A DNA stretch of 9,770 nt from Burkholderiales bacterium (GTDB lineage: Bacteria > Pseudomonadota > Gammaproteobacteria > Burkholderiales > Burkholderiaceae_E), in NCBI GenBank assembly GCA_020348765.1, contig CP070753.1, positions 2,175,686-2,185,455 on the forward strand, in the 5' to 3' direction. Each line of letters starts with the position of its first letter. The first letter of the stretch is position 1. The position numbers and the translations under genes are program-made. Of the stretch, positions 5,945-9,770 are shown piece after piece. The notes below the pieces were generated by a model, which was not told the DNA's origin, did no database searches, and saw nothing but the letters and a program-made list of their open reading frames with translations.

Positions 5945-6073
5945 TGGTGATGCGGTGTGCGTGCGTGCCCGGCCTGGCCGGCGGCAGTGCGCGGCAGGCC
6001 GCGCCGGTGTTCAGGGTGTCGGTCGGCGTTCCGAGCGCCGGCGAATTGGCAGCGAGACCAGGTCGTCACATCG

Positions 6074-6739
6074 ATGCGCAAGGGCGAGCAGACGCGGGCG
6101 GCGATTCTCGAGGCCGCGCTGGAGATCGCCGCACGCGGCGGGCTCGAGGGCCTGACGATCGGCTCGCTGGCCGAACGGATGCACATGTCCAAGAGCGGCG
6201 TGTTCGCGCACTTCGGCTCGCGCGAGGACCTGCAGATCGCGGTGCTCAAGGCCTACGAGCGCCGATTCGTCGAGGACGTCCTGCTGCCCAGCGTCTCCGA
6301 GCCGCGCGGGCTGCCGAGGCTGGCAGCGATCTTCGGGCGCTGGCTCGAGCGCACCGCCTACGAGGCCGCGCACGGCTGCATCTACATCTCCGGCGCGACC
6401 GAGTACGACGACCGGCCGGGCGCGGTTCGCGACGAGCTGGTGTCGATGGTGCACTCGTGGCAGCGCGAGCTGACGCGCGCGATCGAGCAGGCGATCGGCG
6501 CCGGCCACCTGCGTCCGGACACCAGCCTCGAGCAACTGGTGTTCGAGCTCCATGGCGTGATCCTGGCGCTGCACCACGACGGCCGGCTGCTGAAGTCGCC
6601 GCACAGCGTCGAGCGGGCCCGCCGCTCGTTCGCGCGGCTGCTCGACAGCTACGCGACCGCGCGCGGCCGTGCCTGGTTGCGCCCGCCGCAGCCGCGACGG
6701 GCGCGCAGCGCGGCCGTGCCTGCAAATCCGACGCATTGA
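6074..6739 (+). CDS. TetR/AcrR-family transcriptional regulator
   Basis: A helix-turn-helix repressor, probably of the downstream acyl-CoA oxidation genes. It has 221 residues from the ATG at 6074. The TetR N-terminal domain is clear: RKGEQTRAAILEAALEIAARGG (2-23), then the recognition region TIGSLAERMHMSKSGVFAHF (28-47) and GSREDLQIAVL (48-58). The rest is the helical ligand-binding domain, which includes ERTAYEAAHGCIYISGATEYDDRPG (92-116); the C-terminal 20 or so residues are Arg/Pro-rich and likely disordered. The frame is open 39 codons further upstream, but that stretch is Arg/Pro/Cys-rich and unlike the family, so the MRKGEQTR start is preferred although its Shine-Dalgarno site is weak. 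Only 13 bp separate it from the acyl-CoA dehydrogenase, so it is in the operon it probably controls. The effector is likely an acyl-CoA, by context only. Confidence 0.92.
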   Translation: MRKGEQTRAAILEAALEIAARGGLEGLTIGSLAERMHMSKSGVFAHFGSREDLQIAVLKAYERRFVEDVLLPSVSEPRGLPRLAAIFGRWLERTAYEAAHGCIYISGATEYDDRPGAVRDELVSMVHSWQRELTRAIEQAIGAGHLRPDTSLEQLVFELHGVILALHHDGRLLKSPHSVERARRSFARLLDSYATARGRAWLRPPQPRRARSAAVPANPTH

Positions 6740-6740
6740 T

Positions 6741-6745
6741 AGGAG
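6741..6745 (+). promoter_or_regulatory. Shine-Dalgarno site of the acyl-CoA dehydrogenase gene
   Basis: AGGAG ends 7 nt before the ATG at 6753, immediately after the tetR stop. It decides this start over an ATG at 6669 that lies inside tetR. Confidence 0.8.
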
Positions 6746-6752
6746 TGAACCG

Positions 6753-8534
6753 ATGCCCCAGTATCAACCCCCGCTGCGCGACATCCGCTTCGTGCTGCAC
6801 GAACTGCTGGGCGTCGACCAGGAGTGCCGGGCCATTCCGGCCTATTCCGAGGTCGACGCCGAACTGATCGATCAGGTGATCGAGGAAGGCGGCAAGTTCT
6901 GCGCCGAGGTCCTGTACCCGCTCAATCGCAGCGGCGACGAGGAAGGTTGCCGCTACCAGGGCGACGGCGTGGTGCGCACGCCGGCCGGCTTCCCGGAGGC
7001 CTGGCAGCAGTTCGCCGGCGCCGGCTGGCCGTCGCTGACGGTCGACCCGGTCTACGGCGGGCAGGGCCTGCCGAAATGCGTCGGCATCGTGATGGACGAG
7101 ATGATGAACTCGGCCAATCAGGCATGGACCATGTATCCGGGGCTGACCCACGGTGCCTACGAGTGCCTGCATGCGCACGGTACCGAAGAACAGCGCAAGC
7201 TGTACCTGCCCAAGCTCACGTCCGGGCAGTGGCTCGGCACCATGTGCCTGACCGAGCCGCATTGCGGCACCGACCTGGGGCTGCTGCGCGCGCGGGCCGA
7301 ACCCCAGGCCGACGGCAGCTACCGCATCAGTGGCACCAAGATCTTCATCTCCTCCGGCGAGCACGATTTGACCGAGAACATCGTGCACCTGGTGCTGGCG
7401 CGCCTGCCCGACGCCCCGGAGGGCACCAAGGGCGTGTCGCTGTTCATCGTGCCCAAGTTCGTTCCGGCGGCCGACGGTTCGCTGGGCGAGCGCAACGGTG
7501 TCAAGGCCGCGCGCATCGAGGAGAAGATGGGCATTCACGGCAACGCGACCTGCGTGCTCGACTTCGAGCAGGCCAGCGGCTGGTTGGTCGGCGAGCCCAA
7601 CCGGGGACTGCCGGCCATGTTCGTGATGATGAACGCGGCGCGCATCGGCGTCGGCGTGCAATCGCTGGGCCAGACCGTGGTCGCCTACCAGAGCGCGCTC
7701 GAGTACGCGTGCGAGCGGCTGCAGGGCCGCTCGCTGGGCGGCCCGAAGGCGCCGGACAAGCCGGCCGATCCGATCATCGTGCACCCGGACGTGCGCCGGA
7801 TGCTGCTGACGCAGAAGGCCTATGCCGAGGGCGGCCGTGCGTTCGCCTACTGGCTGGCACTGATGGCCGACCGCAGCCTCGTGCACCCCGATGCGCAGGT
7901 GCGCAGCGACGCCGAGGACATGCTCGCGCTGCTGACGCCGGTGGTGAAGGCGTTCCTGACCGACAACGGCTTCGCCTGCACCAACCTCGCGCTGCAGGTC
8001 TACGGCGGGCACGGCTACATCCGCGAGTGGGGCGTCGAGCAGCACGTGCGCGACTCGCGTATCAACATGATCTACGAGGGCACCAACACGATCCAGTCGC
8101 TCGACCTGCTGGGCCGCAAGGTGCTGCAGGACAACGGCGCGAAGCTGCGCAAGTTCGGTGCGCTGGTCGCGGCCTTCGTCGAGGCCGAAGGCACGCGCGA
8201 GGACATGGCCGAGTTCGTCAACCCGCTGGCCGAACTGGGCCAGAAGATCGAGAAGCTGTCGCTCGAGATCGGCATGAAGGCGATGCAGGACCCGGAAGAG
8301 GTCGGCGCCGCTGCGGTCGACTACCTGCGCCTGATCGGCCACCTGGTGATGTCGTATTTCTGGGCCCGGATGGCCCGGATCGCGCTGGACAAGGCCGAGG
8401 AGCCGTTCTATCGCGCCAAGCTCGCCACCGCGCGCTTCTACTTCGCGCGGCTGTACCCGGAAACGGCGGCGCTGCTGCAAAGCGCGCGCAGCGGCGCGGG
8501 CACGCTGATGGCGCTCGAGCCCGAGTCGTTCTGA
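6753..8534 (+). CDS. Acyl-CoA dehydrogenase, large (about 600-residue) type with extra N- and C-terminal domains
   Basis: An FAD-dependent enzyme that introduces the alpha-beta double bond in an acyl-CoA, the first step of beta-oxidation. At 593 residues it is longer than the usual 380-400 and belongs to the type that includes DmdC. The N-terminal segment YQPPLRDIRFVLHELLG (4-20) is the AcylCoA_DH_N signature. The flavin-binding segment is MCLTEPHCGTDLG (164-176), followed by GTKIFISSGEHD (194-205). GGHGYIREWGVEQHVRDSRI (418-437) precedes YEGTN (441-445), whose E442 is the expected catalytic base. The additional C-terminal domain covers about 465-593. It has an AGGAG ribosome binding site and lies 13 bp after tetR and 16 bp before the hydroxyacyl-CoA dehydrogenase. 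Substrate chain length is not readable; DmdC-like activity on methylmercaptopropionyl-CoA is possible, but the fatty-acid context favours general acyl-CoA. Confidence 0.95.
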   Translation: MPQYQPPLRDIRFVLHELLGVDQECRAIPAYSEVDAELIDQVIEEGGKFCAEVLYPLNRSGDEEGCRYQGDGVVRTPAGFPEAWQQFAGAGWPSLTVDPVYGGQGLPKCVGIVMDEMMNSANQAWTMYPGLTHGAYECLHAHGTEEQRKLYLPKLTSGQWLGTMCLTEPHCGTDLGLLRARAEPQADGSYRISGTKIFISSGEHDLTENIVHLVLARLPDAPEGTKGVSLFIVPKFVPAADGSLGERNGVKAARIEEKMGIHGNATCVLDFEQASGWLVGEPNRGLPAMFVMMNAARIGVGVQSLGQTVVAYQSALEYACERLQGRSLGGPKAPDKPADPIIVHPDVRRMLLTQKAYAEGGRAFAYWLALMADRSLVHPDAQVRSDAEDMLALLTPVVKAFLTDNGFACTNLALQVYGGHGYIREWGVEQHVRDSRINMIYEGTNTIQSLDLLGRKVLQDNGAKLRKFGALVAAFVEAEGTREDMAEFVNPLAELGQKIEKLSLEIGMKAMQDPEEVGAAAVDYLRLIGHLVMSYFWARMARIALDKAEEPFYRAKLATARFYFARLYPETAALLQSARSGAGTLMALEPESF

Positions 8535-8537
8535 GCC

Positions 8538-8544
8538 AAGGAGG
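8538..8544 (+). promoter_or_regulatory. Shine-Dalgarno site of the 3-hydroxyacyl-CoA dehydrogenase gene
   Basis: AAGGAGG, a full consensus match, ends 6 nt before the GTG at 8551. It justifies a GTG start. Confidence 0.85.
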
Positions 8545-8550
8545 CCACCC

Positions 8551-9770
8551 GTGGAAAAACCGATCATCCGCCAGGTCGCCGTTCTCGGCGCCGGCGTCAT
8601 GGGTGCGCAGATCGCGGCGCACCTGGTCAATGCGCGCATCGGCGCGGTGCTGTTCGACCTGCCTGCGAGCGGCGGCCCGAAGAGCGCGATCGCGGCGAAG
8701 GCGATCGCCGGGCTGCGCAAGCTCAACCCGGCACCGCTCGGCCATCCGGATCTGGCCGACGCGATCGAGCCGGCCAACTATGACGACGACCTCGAGCGGC
8801 TGCGCGACTGCGAGCTCGTGATCGAGGCCATCGCCGAGCGCATGGACTGGAAGCATGACCTGTACCGGCGCATCGCGCCCTACCTGCGCGAGGACGCGAT
8901 CGTCGCGACCAACACCTCGGGCCTGTCGATCGAGCGGCTGGCCGAGGGGCTGGACGCTGCGCTGAAGCCGCGCTTCTGCGGCGTGCACTTCTTCAACCCG
9001 CCGCGCTACATGCACCTGGCCGAACTGATCCCGACCGCGGCCACGGCGCCCGGGGTGCTGGACCGGCTCGAGACCTTCCTGACCACCGAGCTGGGCAAGG
9101 GCGTCGTGCGCGCCAAGGACACGCCCAATTTCATCGCCAACCGCGTCGGCATCTTCGGCATGCTGGCGACGATGGCCGAGGCCGAGAAGTACGGGCTGAG
9201 CTACGACCTGGTCGACGACCTGACCGGCAGCAAGCTCGGGCGCGCGAAGTCGGGCACCTTCCGGACCGCCGACGTGGTCGGGCTGGACACCCTGGGCCAT
9301 GTCATCACGACGATGCAGGACAACCTGGCCGACGATCCGTTCGCGACGCTGTACCGCAGGCCGGCGGTGCTCGAGGCGCTGATCGACCAGGGTGCGCTGG
9401 GCCAGAAGTCGGGCGCCGGCTTCTATCGCAAGGACGGCAAGGCGATCCTGCGCCTGGACCCGGCCAGCCGGCAGTACGTGCCCGCCGGTGCCAGGGCGGA
9501 CGAGACCGTTGCGCGCATCCTGAAGAAGCGCGACCCGGTCGAGCGCCTGAAGCTGCTGCGCGAATCGTCCAGCCCGCAGGCCCGCTTCGTCTGGTCGTTG
9601 CTGCGCGACACGTTCCAGTACTGCGCGGTGCACCTGGCATCGATCGCGGACAACGCGCGCGACCTGGACCTGGCGATGCGCTGGGGCTTCGGCCAGAACG
9701 AGGGCCCGTTCGAGCTGTGGCAGGCCGCCGGCTGGGCCCAGGTCGCCGAGTGGGTGCAGGCGGACATCGA
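8551..9770 (+). CDS. 3-hydroxyacyl-CoA dehydrogenase, probably the N-terminal part of a dehydrogenase/enoyl-CoA hydratase fusion (3' end outside window)
   Basis: The NAD-dependent third step of beta-oxidation. 406 residues are visible, running off the window edge with no stop. The Rossmann fold begins VAVLGAGVMGAQIAAHL (9-25) with the GxGxxG motif at 13-18. Catalytic residues are in place: S123 in TNTSGLS, H146 in GVHFFNPP, E158 in MHLAELIPT (12 after the His, as in human HAD) and N197 in NFIANRVG. The first C-terminal domain spans about 192-292 and ends GQKSGAGFYRKDG. A second such domain follows (about 343-392, with WGFGQNEGPFELWQAAGW). This arrangement is that of the roughly 800-residue FadN/FadB-like proteins that end in an enoyl-CoA hydratase domain, so that domain is expected beyond the window. 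It has a GTG start with a strong ribosome binding site. It is in an operon with the acyl-CoA dehydrogenase, supplying consecutive steps. Confidence 0.93.
   Translation, partial: MEKPIIRQVAVLGAGVMGAQIAAHLVNARIGAVLFDLPASGGPKSAIAAKAIAGLRKLNPAPLGHPDLADAIEPANYDDDLERLRDCELVIEAIAERMDWKHDLYRRIAPYLREDAIVATNTSGLSIERLAEGLDAALKPRFCGVHFFNPPRYMHLAELIPTAATAPGVLDRLETFLTTELGKGVVRAKDTPNFIANRVGIFGMLATMAEAEKYGLSYDLVDDLTGSKLGRAKSGTFRTADVVGLDTLGHVITTMQDNLADDPFATLYRRPAVLEALIDQGALGQKSGAGFYRKDGKAILRLDPASRQYVPAGARADETVARILKKRDPVERLKLLRESSSPQARFVWSLLRDTFQYCAVHLASIADNARDLDLAMRWGFGQNEGPFELWQAAGWAQVAEWVQADI

Larger units (their letters stand above)
5752..6073. other. Intergenic regulatory region between DUF2905 and the tetR operon
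   Basis: These 322 bp between divergent genes hold no convincing coding sequence; the frames open across it are out-of-frame extensions of the flanking genes. It contains a 7-bp inverted repeat (5853-5870), a possible extended -10 element (5906-5914) and a 10-2-10 palindrome (5923-5944). A leader of about 130 nt then runs to the tetR start with no other structure that I could identify. The bases around 5830-5856 and 5921-5945 are AT-richer than their surroundings, as expected for promoters. Confidence 0.6.

Noticed and set aside
5957..6073. 39-residue N-terminal extension of the TetR regulator
   Set aside because: The stretch is Arg/Pro/Cys-rich and unlike TetR N-termini. The RKGEQTRAAILEAA start after the ATG at 6074 is standard.
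6246..8777. 843-codon minus-strand open frame opposite tetR and the acyl-CoA dehydrogenase; also 8218-9633 minus
   Set aside because: These are shadows of the real plus-strand genes, which have conserved catalytic motifs and ribosome binding sites. The antisense products have no recognisable domain.
1..9770. CRISPR arrays, tRNA genes, insertion sequences, phage or toxin-antitoxin genes
   Set aside because: No regularly spaced repeats, cloverleaf-like segments, transposase motifs or composition shifts were seen on reading either strand.

Overview
This GC-rich window (by eye roughly two thirds G+C or more, with strong G/C third positions) reads as ordinary chromosome of a metabolically versatile proteobacterium. 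The gene families (TRAP transporter, RpiR regulator, HpcH/HpaI aldolase, DUF2905, fused-type 3-hydroxyacyl-CoA dehydrogenase beside a DmdC-type acyl-CoA dehydrogenase) fit Betaproteobacteria of the Burkholderiales type best. That placement is inference, because no rRNA or other taxonomic marker is present. I see no tRNA, rRNA, CRISPR array, IS element or phage gene.

Left block (1-3988): a three-gene TRAP transporter operon on the minus strand, in the order dctQ (2891-2355), dctM (2327-1038), dctP (991 to the window edge). The periplasmic receptor is cut only at its C-terminus. Divergent from it is an RpiR/MurR-type regulator (3044-3988). The 152-bp space between them holds a perfect 11-bp inverted repeat (2980-3008), the obvious candidate operator, and a TAGAAT hexamer lies in its spacer on the dctQ strand. 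The regulator probably controls uptake of the transported acid. Its SIS-like domain has an Arg-rich GLRRR loop where a Ser/Thr phosphosugar-binding loop is usual.

Middle block (3988-5751): a PdeM-type metallophosphoesterase is translationally coupled (TGATG) to the regulator, without the DNA ligase and helicase genes it normally accompanies. It converges, with only 19 bp between stops, on a minus-strand pair: a small DUF2905 membrane protein (5751-5545) followed by an HpcH/HpaI-family aldolase (5509-4733). The aldolase could act on the 2-keto acid derived from the TRAP substrate, but that link rests on proximity only.

Right block (5752-9770): after a 322-bp intergenic region come a TetR regulator (6074-6739), a 593-residue acyl-CoA dehydrogenase (6753-8534) and a 3-hydroxyacyl-CoA dehydrogenase, probably the N-terminal part of a dehydrogenase/enoyl-CoA hydratase fusion (8551 to the window edge). 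Spacing is 13 and 16 bp with strong ribosome binding sites, so this is a beta-oxidation operon. A perfect 10-2-10 palindrome (5923-5944), just downstream of a possible extended -10 element, is the likely TetR operator.

I find no clear evidence of a wholly new system. The most useful leads are the two operator-like palindromes, the atypical RpiR effector pocket and the orphan coupled PdeM.
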